Shown here: in pieces, positions 21,856-30,341 of the stretch | Numbering within the stretch: position 1 is the stretch's first letter | Layout of the letters: each line of letters starts with the position of its first letter | Source of the DNA: Streptomyces sp. NBC_00271 | GTDB lineage: Bacteria > Actinomycetota > Actinomycetes > Streptomycetales > Streptomycetaceae | NCBI RefSeq assembly: GCF_036178845.1 | Contig: NZ_CP108070.1 | Location: 7,750,001-7,814,000, forward strand | DNA length: 64,000 bases | Reading direction: 5' to 3' | Made by a program: the position numbers and the translations under genes | The notes under the pieces: model-generated | What the model saw: the letters and a program-made list of their open reading frames with translations, nothing else | Told to the model about the DNA's origin: nothing | The model's database searches: none

Positions 21856-23070
21856 ATGCTGGTGGGCAGAAAGTACCGCCTCACGTTCACGCCGGGGCAG
21901 GTCGAGATGGCGGAGGAGTTCGGCAATATCTGCCGGGCGGTATGGAATACCGGGCTCGAGCAGCGCCGCGAGTACCGACGCCGAGGTGCGTGGGTCGGCT
22001 ATGTGCAGCAGACCCGTGAGATGGCTGAGGCCAAAGTCGAGCAGTCGTGGCTGAAGGCTGCGCCTTCCCAAGTTCTCCAGCAAACCCTTCGGGACCTGGA
22101 CAAGGCATGCCGCACGCATGGTGCGTTCCGTGTGCGGTGGAAGTCGAAGCAGCGATGGCAACCCTCGTTCCGATTCCCCACCCCGGAACGTTTCGCGGTC
22201 GAGCGGCTAGGGCGCAAACGAGCTCGCGTACGTCTGCCGAAGTTCGGATGGGTGACCTTCCGCTGGTCGCGTCCGCTGGGTGGCGCGGTGAAATCGGCCA
22301 CAGTGTCCCGTGACGGCAAGTACTGGTACATCAGCTTCCTGGTGGAGACCGGTACGAGCGGGCCCGCGGTGTCGCTGGAGCGCGGCCGGGTCGGCGTCGA
22401 CAGGGGCGTCGTCACCCTGGCTGCCACCAGCGATGGCCGGTTCTTCGACCGTCGCTTCATCACCCCTGGTGAGGCCGAGAGGTATCGGCGGCTTCAGCAG
22501 CAGCTTGCTCGTACGCAGAAAGGGTCCAAGCGGCGGAAAGCATGCCAGGCAAAGTTGAGGGTCATTATGAGGAGGGTCCGGGACCGTCGTCAGGACCTCC
22601 ATGCCCAGGCAGCGTGTGAGGTCGTGGACGGCAACGCTCTCGTGGTCTTCGAGAGGCTCAACATCACGGGCATGACCGCCACTGCCAGGGGATCCGTGGA
22701 GGAGCCCGGTATCAGGATTCGGCAGAAGTCCGGACTCAACCACGCCATTCTGGACAAAGGGTGGCATTCCTTCGCGTTGGCGGTTCGCAACCGTGCCCGA
22801 CGTACCGGTGCCACGGTGCGCACGGTGAATCCTGCTCATACGTCAACGACGTGCCCTGCTTGTGGGTATGTGCATCCGGACAATCGCAAGAGTCAAGCGA
22901 GGTTCGTGTGCACCGCCTGCGGTCGCAAGGAGCACGCAGACACAGTCGGCGCGAAGAACACACTGGCCCGCGGGCATGCGGGTCACAGGGCGTGGAGACC
23001 TCGGCGTCAGCCGGTCCGTGAAGCGCCAACCAGCGTGAACCCGCAAGGAAGTAGCGCTCCGAACCCCTGA
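21856..23070 (+). CDS. tnpB: TnpB RNA-guided endonuclease (IS200/IS605-type OrfB), no TnpA nearby
   Basis: A 404-residue TnpB. The RuvC triad looks intact: D182 in VGVDRGVV, E266 in VVFERLNI and D362 in HADTVGAKN. A zinc ribbon has C333/C336 (CPACG) and C352/C355 (CTACG). TnpB proteins cut DNA using a guide (omega) RNA from the element's 3' end. No Y1 transposase or serine recombinase flanks it, so it is a solo element. Codons end more often in A/T than in neighbours (AAT, GTA, ATT), suggesting acquisition. It is inserted between the adenosyltransferase and 3-hydroxybutyryl-CoA dehydrogenase genes. Confidence 0.93.
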   Translation: MLVGRKYRLTFTPGQVEMAEEFGNICRAVWNTGLEQRREYRRRGAWVGYVQQTREMAEAKVEQSWLKAAPSQVLQQTLRDLDKACRTHGAFRVRWKSKQRWQPSFRFPTPERFAVERLGRKRARVRLPKFGWVTFRWSRPLGGAVKSATVSRDGKYWYISFLVETGTSGPAVSLERGRVGVDRGVVTLAATSDGRFFDRRFITPGEAERYRRLQQQLARTQKGSKRRKACQAKLRVIMRRVRDRRQDLHAQAACEVVDGNALVVFERLNITGMTATARGSVEEPGIRIRQKSGLNHAILDKGWHSFALAVRNRARRTGATVRTVNPAHTSTTCPACGYVHPDNRKSQARFVCTACGRKEHADTVGAKNTLARGHAGHRAWRPRRQPVREAPTSVNPQGSSAPNP

Positions 23071-23090
23071 GGTCGGAATTCTCCAGGCTT
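22960..23090 (+). ncRNA. Candidate TnpB omega RNA and element right end
   Basis: In IS605-type elements the guide scaffold overlaps the 3' end of tnpB and ends at the transposon boundary. Here the last codons and downstream bases form a hairpin, TCCGA-A-CC / GG-TCGGA (23058-23077, loop CCTGA), spanning the stop codon. TTCTCCAGGCTTTGACTG then leads into flanking DNA. The exact ends are not determinable by eye. Confidence 0.3.
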
Positions 23091-23198
23091 TGACTGTGAG
23101 GAGGATCGCCAATTACTCGTCACACAGGCCCCTATGAGCGCTGTTACTGTCCGGTCGTACAGGCAGACGTCAACACAGCGCGTCAAGGGAGTCGCACA

Positions 23199-24047
23199 GT
23201 GGCAGGGAAGCTCGCCGTCATCGGAGCCGGACTCATGGGGTCCGGTATCGCTCAGGTGTCCGCGCAGGCGGGCTGGGACGTCGTTCTGCGCGATGTCACC
23301 GACGAGGCGCTCACGCGCGGCATCGACGGCATCAAGGCCTCGTACGACAAGTTCGTGAGCAAGGGCAGGCTGGAGGCGCACGACGCCGAGGCCGCGCTCG
23401 GCCGGATCACCGCGACCACCGATCTCGACGCCGCCGCGGACGCGGACATCGTCGTCGAGGCCGTCTTCGAGAAGCTCGAGGTCAAGCACGACATCTTCCG
23501 CGCGCTCGACAAGATCGTGCGGGACGACACCGTGCTCGCCTCGAACACCTCCGCCATCCCGATCACCAAGATCGCCGCGGCCACCGAGCGCCCGGAGCGG
23601 GTCGTCGGCGTCCACTTCTTCTCGCCCGTGCCGATGATGCAGCTGTGCGAACTGGTGCGCGGATACAAGACGAGCGACGAAACCCTCGCCACTGCACGGG
23701 AGTTCGCCGAGTCCGTCGGCAAGACCTGCATCGTCGTCAACCGCGACGTGGCCGGCTTCGTGACGACCCGGCTCATCTCCGCGCTCGTCGTCGAGGCCAC
23801 CAAGCTGTACGAGTCCGGCGTGGCCACCGCCGAGGACATCGACCTCGCCTGCAAACTGGGCTTCGGCCACGCCATGGGCCCGCTCGCCACGGCGGACCTC
23901 ACGGGCGTCGACATCCTCCTGCACGCCACGGGCAACATCTACACCGAGACCCAGGACGAGAAGTTCGCCCCGCCGGAGCTGATGCGCCGGATGGTTGACG
24001 CCGGTGACATCGGGCGCAAGAGCGGGCAGGGCTTCTACAAGCACTGA
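23199..24047 (+). CDS. 3-hydroxybutyryl-CoA dehydrogenase
   Basis: A 282-residue NAD(P)-dependent dehydrogenase interconverting acetoacetyl-CoA and 3-hydroxybutyryl-CoA. The Rossmann motif is GAGLMGSG (9-16). The catalytic His is H139 in VVGVHFFSPVP, and LGFGHAMGPL lies in the C-terminal dimerisation domain. GTG 23199 (MAGKLAV) has AAGGGAG upstream. With the thiolase at 42.9 kb and IcmA it completes C4 acyl-CoA chemistry. Confidence 0.93.
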   Translation: MAGKLAVIGAGLMGSGIAQVSAQAGWDVVLRDVTDEALTRGIDGIKASYDKFVSKGRLEAHDAEAALGRITATTDLDAAADADIVVEAVFEKLEVKHDIFRALDKIVRDDTVLASNTSAIPITKIAAATERPERVVGVHFFSPVPMMQLCELVRGYKTSDETLATAREFAESVGKTCIVVNRDVAGFVTTRLISALVVEATKLYESGVATAEDIDLACKLGFGHAMGPLATADLTGVDILLHATGNIYTETQDEKFAPPELMRRMVDAGDIGRKSGQGFYKH

Positions 24048-24096
24048 ATCAAGTGAGTCATCCAGCATCACCCGTCACGGAAACCGCACGTGCCTC

Positions 24097-24227
24097 TGGG
24101 GTGTCACCCCATGAGGTGAATTCGGTATCGGTTCGCTTACAGACGGCAACCTCTGCGGCCTCAAGCCAGTCAGACGGTGCACACGCAAAACGCGGACCGA
24201 CGCTGACGCAGAGAGACTGACGCAGAG
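24097..24227 (+). promoter_or_regulatory. Spacer before the STAS gene: short hairpin and 11-bp direct repeat
   Basis: TGGGGT-GTC-ACCCCA (24097-24111) is a compact hairpin that may terminate the dehydrogenase transcript. Closer to the STAS gene, CTGACGCAGAG occurs twice (24203-24213 and 24217-24227) with a 14-bp period, 28 bp before the ATG. The repeat could be a regulator site or a local duplication. Confidence 0.4.
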
Positions 24228-24254
24228 TACGAGACGCACTCTCGGGGAGCGCAT

Positions 24255-24578
24255 ATGTACATCAGGGGCGACCACGCCGAGCTGGTCGTCGGGGGCCGCC
24301 TCGACGTACGCAGCGCGGCGGACGCCCGTACGGTCCTGCACTCGGCCGTCGACGACGGAGTCGGCGACCTGGTGCTGGACCTGTCCGAGCTGGACTCCTG
24401 GGACGCCACCGGGCTCGGTGTCATCATGGGGGCCCACCGAAGGGCCGGGCGGTGCGGCCGACGCCTCGTGCTGCGCCGCGTACCACCACAGATGCAGCGC
24501 CTGCTCGTGGCCACCCGGCTGCACCGGATCCTCGCGATCGAGGGCGGCATCGGAGTCGAGTCACTGCCCCGGGTGTGA
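24255..24578 (+). CDS. STAS-domain anti-sigma-factor antagonist-like protein
   Basis: A 107-residue single STAS domain of the SpoIIAA/RsbV type. The phosphorylation-site loop reads LDSWDATGLGVIMGA; Thr52 occupies the position usually held by the regulatory Ser/Thr in D-S-[ST]-G. Such proteins bind anti-sigma kinases and free sigma factors when unphosphorylated. No kinase is adjacent. GGGGAG precedes the ATG. The large P-loop protein begins 270 bp downstream on the same strand. Confidence 0.87.
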   Translation: MYIRGDHAELVVGGRLDVRSAADARTVLHSAVDDGVGDLVLDLSELDSWDATGLGVIMGAHRRAGRCGRRLVLRRVPPQMQRLLVATRLHRILAIEGGIGVESLPRV

Positions 24579-24848
24579 CCCGGCGTACGCCTCCTGAGCG
24601 GCGCACGAAAGGCACCTCGCGCACAATCCTCACGAGACTGTGACGTCTCGGACGGCGCGGTACCCCGGCCTGTCGGAGATACTGTGCGAAGGTTTAGGGT
24701 TCGGCTGCCCGCCACCCGAAACCCTACGAGCGGGCACCGGACCAGAAGCGACAGCGCGGTGTGCAGCAAGGCCGGGAGGGGCCTGGGTCCTTGTCACCGG
24801 ACTCCCGGCGACAAGATCCGCACCCGACGCTTTTGGGGGGCTTGGAAC

Positions 24849-27416
24849 ATGGACCCGAACAACCGGGGACCCGAAGAGTACGGCCATGACGACGACGGCC
24901 AGGCGCCTCGCTCGCGCCCGCCGCGTGATGCGCTCACCGCCGACCTTGGCCAGCACACACCCGCACTCGCCCGTACCGTCCAACTCGTTTCGGGCGACTT
25001 CCTGCTCACGGTCAACCCCGTCGACGGCAGCGAGATAGAGGTCTGCCCGCCGGGAGAGCGACCGCAGCGGCCCACGAAGTTCAGCGCCGCCGAGCGTGCC
25101 GATCTGGCCCGCGCCGCCCTGCCGCCCGTACCGCCGGGCCCCGCCCAGCCCCGACTGCCGCTCCTGGAGCGTCAGGAGGAGCGCGAGCGGCTCGTCCGCC
25201 TGCTGGCGCGCGGGCGTTCCGTACGCCTCACCGGCCCCGCCGGCTCCGGCCGCACCAGCCTGCTCGACGCCGTCGCCGACGACTGCGCGGACCTCGCCCC
25301 CGACGGCGTCGTCCGCCTCTCCGGATACCGGCGCACGGCGACCGACCTGCTGTACGACCTGTTCGCCGCCGTCTACAACGCGCCCCTGTACCGTCCCGAA
25401 CGGGACGAACTGCTCGAACTCGTCCACGGGATCGGCGCGGTCGTCGTCCTCGACGACGTGGAGATCGGCGGCACCGCGCTCGACGAACTCCTCGACGCCA
25501 CCCCCGAGTGCGCCTTCGCCATCGCCGCGACCCCCGACGTCCCCGCGCCCTCCGCCGACTCCCTCCTCGAAGAGGTCTTCCTCGGCGGACTCGACCGCAG
25601 CGGCGGCCTCGAGCTCCTGGAGCGGACCGTCGGACGCGTGCTGACCGAGGAGGAGGCGAACTGGGCGGGCGACCTCTGGTTCGAGTCCGAGGGCCTGCCG
25701 CTGCGCTTCATGCAGGCCGGCGCCCTGCTGCGACAGCGCGACCAGTTGCAGGCCAAGGAGAACGCCTTCGACGACTTCGGTGTCTTCCAGGACGCCCCGG
25801 TCGACCTGCCGGTCGACGCGCCCTTCGAGGCCGCCGACGGCCACGTCGTACCGCTGCCCTCGCTCGCCGAGGGGGCCGCGCCCGCCGCGCTGCTCGCCTC
25901 CCGCCTGAGCGGGTCGGCCCGCGCCACCCTGCGCTTCGCCATCGCGCTCGGCGGCGAGGTGCCGCACCAGACGCATCTGCCCGCCCTCGTGGACGACACC
26001 CACGCCGACGCCGCGCTCGCCGAACTGGCGGGCTGCGCGCTGGTCTCCCCGGTCGGCTCCCGCTACCGGCTCGCCGCCGGTGTGCAGGCCCAGCTGGAGG
26101 CCGCCGGATACGCCGACGGGCTGGAGGAGCAGGCCCGCACCGCGGCCCAGCACTACACCTGGTGGGCCGGACACCCCTCGGTCACCCCGGAACGGGTCTG
26201 CGCCGAGGCCGACGCCGTGCTCGCCGCCCTCACCGTCCTGGTCCCGCTCACCACGGCCCCGGCCGACGAGCAGGACGAGAGCGTCGCCGTGCAGCTGGCC
26301 CGCACGGCCGCGCCCGCCTTCGCCGCGGGACTGAACTGGAACGCCTGGGAGCGCGCGCTGCGCTCCGGCGCGGAGGCCTCCCGGCTCGCCGGCGAGGTCG
26401 GCGAACAGGCCTACTTCCACCACGAGTTGGGCATCCTCGCGCTCTGCGGCGGTCAGCTGGACCGGGCCCGCGCCGAGCTGGAGTCCTCCATCGGGCTGCG
26501 CGGTGCCCTCGCCGACAAGCGTGGCACCGTCGCGGGCCGCCGGGCCCTCGCGCTGGTCGCCGACCGCTCCGGGGCCGTACTGCCCGGCGGGCGCACGGCG
26601 GCGGGCGAGGAGGTGCCCGACGCGCGGCACGAGGAGTCGGCATCGCCGCCCGGCGGCGTACCGGCCGCGTTCGTGCTCTCCGCCCCGGTCGGGGAGCCCT
26701 CGACGCTGGTCACCAACCGGGTCGAACCGGGTCCGGCGTCGAAGCGCGTGGGCGTGGGCGTGGGCAGTCGTCTGGTGGCCGGCACCCGGCGCAACCTGGT
26801 GGCCGCGGGCGCGGGCGCGCTGCTCGTCGCGGTGCTCGGCACCGTGGTGACGCTCGGCGCGACCTCGAACAACAACACCGACAACCCGTCCGAGAAGGTC
26901 GGGGTCAATCCCTCGGCCAGCCAGGGCGGCCAGGACGACAGCCTCGGTGCCGACAAGGCGAAGAAGGGCGGCGGGGGCGACAGCGACGCGGGCGTGGTGA
27001 CCACGCCGACGGATCCGGGCCCCGACGGCACGTACGGGACCTCGGACGACCCGACCCCGCCGACGAGCACGAGCGGGCGGCCTTCGGCCAGCCCGAGTGG
27101 GACGCACGGGGGCGGCGGTACGTCGACGTCGCCGTCCAAGTCGCCGTCCAAGACCCCGTCGAAGACGCCGACCAAGACGCCCTCGCAGACGCCGACCAAG
27201 ACGCCGACCCAGACGCCGTCGGACACACCGACGGACACGCCGACGCCCACTGAGACACCCACCCCGACGACGACGGCGCCCTCCAACTCGAACTCCGCCA
27301 GCGGCCCCGCCTCCAGCATCCCCGCGAGCACCACTGCCAGTGCCCCGCACAGCAGTTCCGCGAGTGTTCCGGCGAGCAGCGGCGCCGCCGGGTCGCCGAA
27401 CGGCTCGGTGATCTGA
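24849..27416 (+). CDS. Large membrane-tethered P-loop (AAA/STAND-like) protein with Ser/Thr/Pro tail
   Basis: About 855 residues. A cytoplasmic ATPase-like module has a Walker A-like loop GPAGSGRTS (129-137) in which the usual Lys is Arg135, and a Walker B-like VVVLDDVE (198-205). A long helical region contains one TPR-like repeat (ELGILALCGGQLDRARAELE). A single transmembrane helix lies at about 650-672, with basic residues before it. The outer tail (about 673-855) is rich in Ser, Thr, Pro and Lys with repeated TPTKTP/SKTPS units, suggesting a wall-spanning, possibly glycosylated stalk. ATG 24849 follows a G-rich ribosome site. No function is known to me. Confidence 0.75.
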   Translation: MDPNNRGPEEYGHDDDGQAPRSRPPRDALTADLGQHTPALARTVQLVSGDFLLTVNPVDGSEIEVCPPGERPQRPTKFSAAERADLARAALPPVPPGPAQPRLPLLERQEERERLVRLLARGRSVRLTGPAGSGRTSLLDAVADDCADLAPDGVVRLSGYRRTATDLLYDLFAAVYNAPLYRPERDELLELVHGIGAVVVLDDVEIGGTALDELLDATPECAFAIAATPDVPAPSADSLLEEVFLGGLDRSGGLELLERTVGRVLTEEEANWAGDLWFESEGLPLRFMQAGALLRQRDQLQAKENAFDDFGVFQDAPVDLPVDAPFEAADGHVVPLPSLAEGAAPAALLASRLSGSARATLRFAIALGGEVPHQTHLPALVDDTHADAALAELAGCALVSPVGSRYRLAAGVQAQLEAAGYADGLEEQARTAAQHYTWWAGHPSVTPERVCAEADAVLAALTVLVPLTTAPADEQDESVAVQLARTAAPAFAAGLNWNAWERALRSGAEASRLAGEVGEQAYFHHELGILALCGGQLDRARAELESSIGLRGALADKRGTVAGRRALALVADRSGAVLPGGRTAAGEEVPDARHEESASPPGGVPAAFVLSAPVGEPSTLVTNRVEPGPASKRVGVGVGSRLVAGTRRNLVAAGAGALLVAVLGTVVTLGATSNNNTDNPSEKVGVNPSASQGGQDDSLGADKAKKGGGGDSDAGVVTTPTDPGPDGTYGTSDDPTPPTSTSGRPSASPSGTHGGGGTSTSPSKSPSKTPSKTPTKTPSQTPTKTPTQTPSDTPTDTPTPTETPTPTTTAPSNSNSASGPASSIPASTTASAPHSSSASVPASSGAAGSPNGSVI

Positions 27417-27445
27417 GCACTACGACTCTGAGCGCCACGACAAAG

Positions 27446-27481
27446 GTGAGGGCCGGGTCCGACATCGGACCCGGCCCTCAC
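27446..27481. terminator. Bidirectional terminator between convergent genes
   Basis: A perfect 17-bp stem, arms 27446-27462 (GTGAGGGCCGGGTCCGA) and 27465-27481, around a 2-nt loop. It is centred between the stop of the P-loop protein (27416) and the stop of nucS (27528), so it can end transcription from both sides. Confidence 0.9.
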
Positions 27482-27527
27482 TTCTGACCGCTGGACTACA
27501 TGACCGATTGAGTCAAAGTCGTTCGAA

Positions 27528-28199
27528 TCAGAACAACCGCAGCTTGTCGTCCTCGATGCCCCGCAGCGCGTCGTAGTCCAGGACCGTGCAGCCGATGCCG
27601 CGGTCCGTGGCGAGGACGCGCGCCTGCGGCTTGATCTCCTGGGCGGCGAAGACGCCACGGACCGGCGCGAGGTGCGGGTCGCGGTTGAGCAGCTCCAGGT
27701 AGCGGGTGAGCTGCTCCACGCCGTCGATCTCGCCGCGGCGCTTGATCTCGATCGCGACGGTCTGGCCCTCGCCGTCGCGGCACAGGATGTCGACGGGGCC
27801 GATGGCCGTCATGTACTCGCGGCGGATGAGCGTGTAGCCCTCGCCGAGCGTTTCGATGCGGTCGGCGAGGAGCTCCTGGAGGTGCGCTTCCACGCCGTCC
27901 TTGATCAGGCCGGGGTCCACGCCGAGTTCGTGCGAGGAGTCGTGGAGGACTTCCTCCATCGTGATGATGAGCTTCTCGCCCGCCTTGTTGATGACGGTCC
28001 AGACGCCCTCCTCGTCGCCGGAGCCCTCCTTCAGGGTGCAGGGCGGCGACATCCAGTTGAGGGGCTTGTAGGCCCGGTCGTCAGCGTGGATCGAGACGCT
28101 GCCGTCCGCCTTCACCAGGATGAGACGAGGGGCCGACGGGAGATGGGCGGTGAGCCGGCCCGCGTAGTCAACGGAGCAGCGGGCAATGACGAGACGCAT
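27528..28199 (-). CDS. nucS: Mismatch-specific endonuclease NucS/EndoMS
   Basis: A 223-residue nuclease that makes double-strand cuts at mismatches and replaces MutS/MutL in actinobacteria. The N-terminal DNA-binding and dimerisation domain starts [16 protein letters not shown]. The C-terminal PD-(D/E)xK site has D137 (GPVDIL), E151 and K153 (AIEIKRR). The C-terminal LRLF is the clamp-binding tail described for this family. ATG 28199 is used; an upstream in-frame start at 28208 adds three residues only. Confidence 0.96.
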   Translation of the reverse strand: MRLVIARCSVDYAGRLTAHLPSAPRLILVKADGSVSIHADDRAYKPLNWMSPPCTLKEGSGDEEGVWTVINKAGEKLIITMEEVLHDSSHELGVDPGLIKDGVEAHLQELLADRIETLGEGYTLIRREYMTAIGPVDILCRDGEGQTVAIEIKRRGEIDGVEQLTRYLELLNRDPHLAPVRGVFAAQEIKPQARVLATDRGIGCTVLDYDALRGIEDDKLRLF

Positions 28200-28357
28200 G
28201 GTCCGCAACGCTACTCGACGGGCAGAGGTCCACGCGATTCGCCCTGGAAGACGCCTGTTCGGTCGTGGCTGATTGTGGGCCTACTGGGAGTTCGCTATGT
28301 GCGCATTCTCCTGGTGCCGTCACCGTACGTTGCTTACCGTATAAACGGGAGGTCGCG

Positions 28358-28438
28358 ATGCGTGTACTCAGAGTGTTCGATATCGCGAATGTCCCTTACC
28401 TGTCCGGCAACCCCCGAGGTCTGGGGGTGCGAGAGGAG
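28358..28438 (+). promoter_or_regulatory. Leader with small ORF start and hairpin before the SCO5389-type gene
   Basis: GGGAGG (28347-28352) with 5-nt spacing precedes an ATG (28358) starting MRVLRVFDIANVPYLSG. That frame stays open and overlaps the next gene out of frame to 28555. A hairpin, ACCCCC-GAGGTCT-GGGGGT (28410-28428), stands just before the GAGAGGAG site (28431-28438) of the downstream gene. Translation of the leader could open or close that hairpin. The arrangement is suggestive, not proven. Confidence 0.35.
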
Positions 28439-28443
28439 AACCC

Positions 28444-28836
28444 ATGTCGCTCGACGTCTCACCGGCCCTACTCGAGAAGGCCGAGCGAGGCGAGGTCGAC
28501 GAAGCAGAATTCGTCGACTGCGTCCGGACCTCCCTGCCCTACGCATGGGAGATGATCAGCTCCCTGGTGGCTCAGCTGAAGGTGGACGGCGGCAACTTCG
28601 CCGACAACCAGACGCCTCCGCCGGACGAGCAGGCGCGTGGCCAGCTGCTGCGTGCGCTCGCGAGTGACGCGATACGCGGCGCGCTGCAGCGGCACTTCGG
28701 TGTGCGGCTGGCCTTCCAGAACTGCCATCGGGTGGCGGTGTTCCCACTGGACACCTCAGTGGACGACACGCTGGCACGCTTCACCTCGGTGCGCAGTCAG
28801 CTGCTGAATCAGTCGCCGGAGTTCCGAGACTGCTGA
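28444..28836 (+). CDS. SCO5389 family protein (conserved, function unknown)
   Basis: A 130-residue soluble protein conserved in streptomycetes under the name SCO5389. No enzyme motif is visible. The C-terminal half, VFPLDTSVDDTLARFTSVR, is helical and amphipathic. The ATG has GAGAGGAG with 5-nt spacing. It diverges from nucS across a 244-bp region that carries a leader ORF and hairpin. The 256 bp downstream, up to the LLM gene stop, hold only a weak stem (29020-29026 with 29042-29048). Confidence 0.82.
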   Translation: MSLDVSPALLEKAERGEVDEAEFVDCVRTSLPYAWEMISSLVAQLKVDGGNFADNQTPPPDEQARGQLLRALASDAIRGALQRHFGVRLAFQNCHRVAVFPLDTSVDDTLARFTSVRSQLLNQSPEFRDC

Positions 28837-29092
28837 CGTGACGCCTTGATGCCGCATTGCTTGCCGCTCCGTACGCGGGAGGTGCATCTGTACGGGGCGG
28901 CAGGCTCCCCCGGGTCCCCGGGCCGACGGCGGGACGTGGATCGTGGGTGGGTGTGTGCGTCGGGTCAGGGAGGAGACCGAGTTTGTCCGGGCCGCGGGGC
29001 GGGACAAGTCGGTTGTGGGGCCCTGGAGACCCTTGGTGGGCCCAGGGCGCCCGCACCCTCTCCCGGGCCCACGCCGTCCGCGGTGACCTGTC

Positions 29093-30121
29093 TCAGCGGA
29101 GGTGGGGGAGTACCTCGGCGCCGAGCCGTTGGACGTTCTCCTCGGTCGCCGCCAGGTCGCCGGAGCCCTCGACGAGGAGGGCGAAGCGGGAGATGCCGGT
29201 GCGCTCCGAGGTGGCCGCGAGACGGTCGGCGCACAGGCGCGGCGTGCCCACTGGGTGCAGCCCGCACAGGAGTTCCGTGTACGCCAGCGGGTCCCGCATC
29301 GCGCGGGCGCGGCCGTCGACCGTCACATGCGCGTCCAGCCCCTGCCTCAGCCAGCCCGGCATCGCCTTGAGGAGTGCCTCGACGGCGTCGGTGCGACGGT
29401 CCGCGATCTGGCAGACGCCGGCCGACACATGGGCCGCGCCGAGGATCTCGTCCGTCGAACGTCCCGCCACACGCGCCAACTGCCGCCACAGGGATACCAT
29501 TTCGGCCTTCTCCTCGTCACCGACATGCATACCGAGGAGCATCGGCAGCCCCCGCTCGGCGGCGAGCCGCACGCTCGCCGGCGAGGTGCACGCGACGACG
29601 ACCTCGGGGCCCGGGGAGCCGCTCAGTGACTCCGACGGCCGGGGCACGACGGGCACTTCGCGGAACCTGAACCGCTCGCCCCGCCCTGCCACGGACGGCT
29701 CGCGGAGCCAGCGCACCAGCAGATCGAGTGATTCCGGGAACCCCTTCTCGTATGCCTCCAGGCCCGCGCCGAAGACCTCCAGGTCCACCCAGGGCCCGCC
29801 CCGGCCCACGCCCAGTGTGAAACGGCCGCCGGACGTCACGTGCAGCAGCGCGGCCTGCTCGCCGAGGGCGACGGGGTGGACGGTGGGCAGTACGCTCACC
29901 GCCGTACCCACGCGGATGCGGCTGGTGCGGCCCAGCAGCAGGGCGGCCAGGGTGACCGCCGACGGGCACGTCCCGTACGGCACGAAGTGGTGCTCGGCCA
30001 GCCACACCGCGTCGAGCCCGGCCTCGTCGGCGACCTCGGCCGTGCGCACCGCGCGGTGCAGGGCCTCCCCTTGGCCCTGGCCCGGGAACTGGGCCGCCAG
30101 TACAAAACTTCCAACGTGCAT
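29093..30121 (-). CDS. LLM-class (luciferase-like) flavin-dependent oxidoreductase
   Basis: A 342-residue TIM-barrel oxidoreductase of the bacterial luciferase superfamily, expected to use FMN or F420. Typical blocks are EVADEAGLDAVWLAEHHF, LLLGRTSRIRVGTAVSVLP and FTLGVGRGGPWVDLEVFG. The substrate is unknown. ATG 30121 (MHVGSFVLA) has GGAAAG upstream; the longer reading frame adds non-conserved residues. It is divergent from the small Cys/His protein gene at 30342. Confidence 0.87.
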   Translation of the reverse strand: MHVGSFVLAAQFPGQGQGEALHRAVRTAEVADEAGLDAVWLAEHHFVPYGTCPSAVTLAALLLGRTSRIRVGTAVSVLPTVHPVALGEQAALLHVTSGGRFTLGVGRGGPWVDLEVFGAGLEAYEKGFPESLDLLVRWLREPSVAGRGERFRFREVPVVPRPSESLSGSPGPEVVVACTSPASVRLAAERGLPMLLGMHVGDEEKAEMVSLWRQLARVAGRSTDEILGAAHVSAGVCQIADRRTDAVEALLKAMPGWLRQGLDAHVTVDGRARAMRDPLAYTELLCGLHPVGTPRLCADRLAATSERTGISRFALLVEGSGDLAATEENVQRLGAEVLPHLR

Positions 30122-30282
30122 GGTGCTTTCCTGCTTCCTCGGCTCCGACGCGGAGCTCCCCCACCGGCATAACCGCCCGACACGTGCCGAGGACACGGCC
30201 TGTCGGAGAGATTTGCGGATTGTCTGCAGAATGAGCCGACGGGAGGGCGATCTGAGGGGGTTGGTGGGGTACGGCTACCCCT

Positions 30283-30309
30283 GTCTGCTCCGCGTAGGCT
30301 GGAGCAGAC
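30283..30309. promoter_or_regulatory. 9-bp inverted repeat around a -10-like element
   Basis: GTCTGCTCC (30283-30291) and GGAGCAGAC (30301-30309) form a perfect inverted repeat with a 9-bp spacer. The spacer contains TAGGCT, a plausible -10 box for the gene at 30342. The symmetry is typical of a repressor operator in the 220-bp divergent region. Confidence 0.45.
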
Positions 30310-30341
30310 CCTGCTCCCTGTATAGCTCCGTGAGGTGTCCT

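Noticed and set aside
27100..27300. Tandem DNA repeat or CRISPR-like array
   Set aside because: The repetition is short CCGACCAAGACGCC-type coding repeats for the Thr/Pro/Lys tail, without spacers.
24630..27350. 906-codon minus-strand frame opposite the P-loop protein
   Set aside because: Arg/Gly-rich low-complexity shadow without motifs; the plus-strand gene has a transmembrane helix and P-loop-like blocks.
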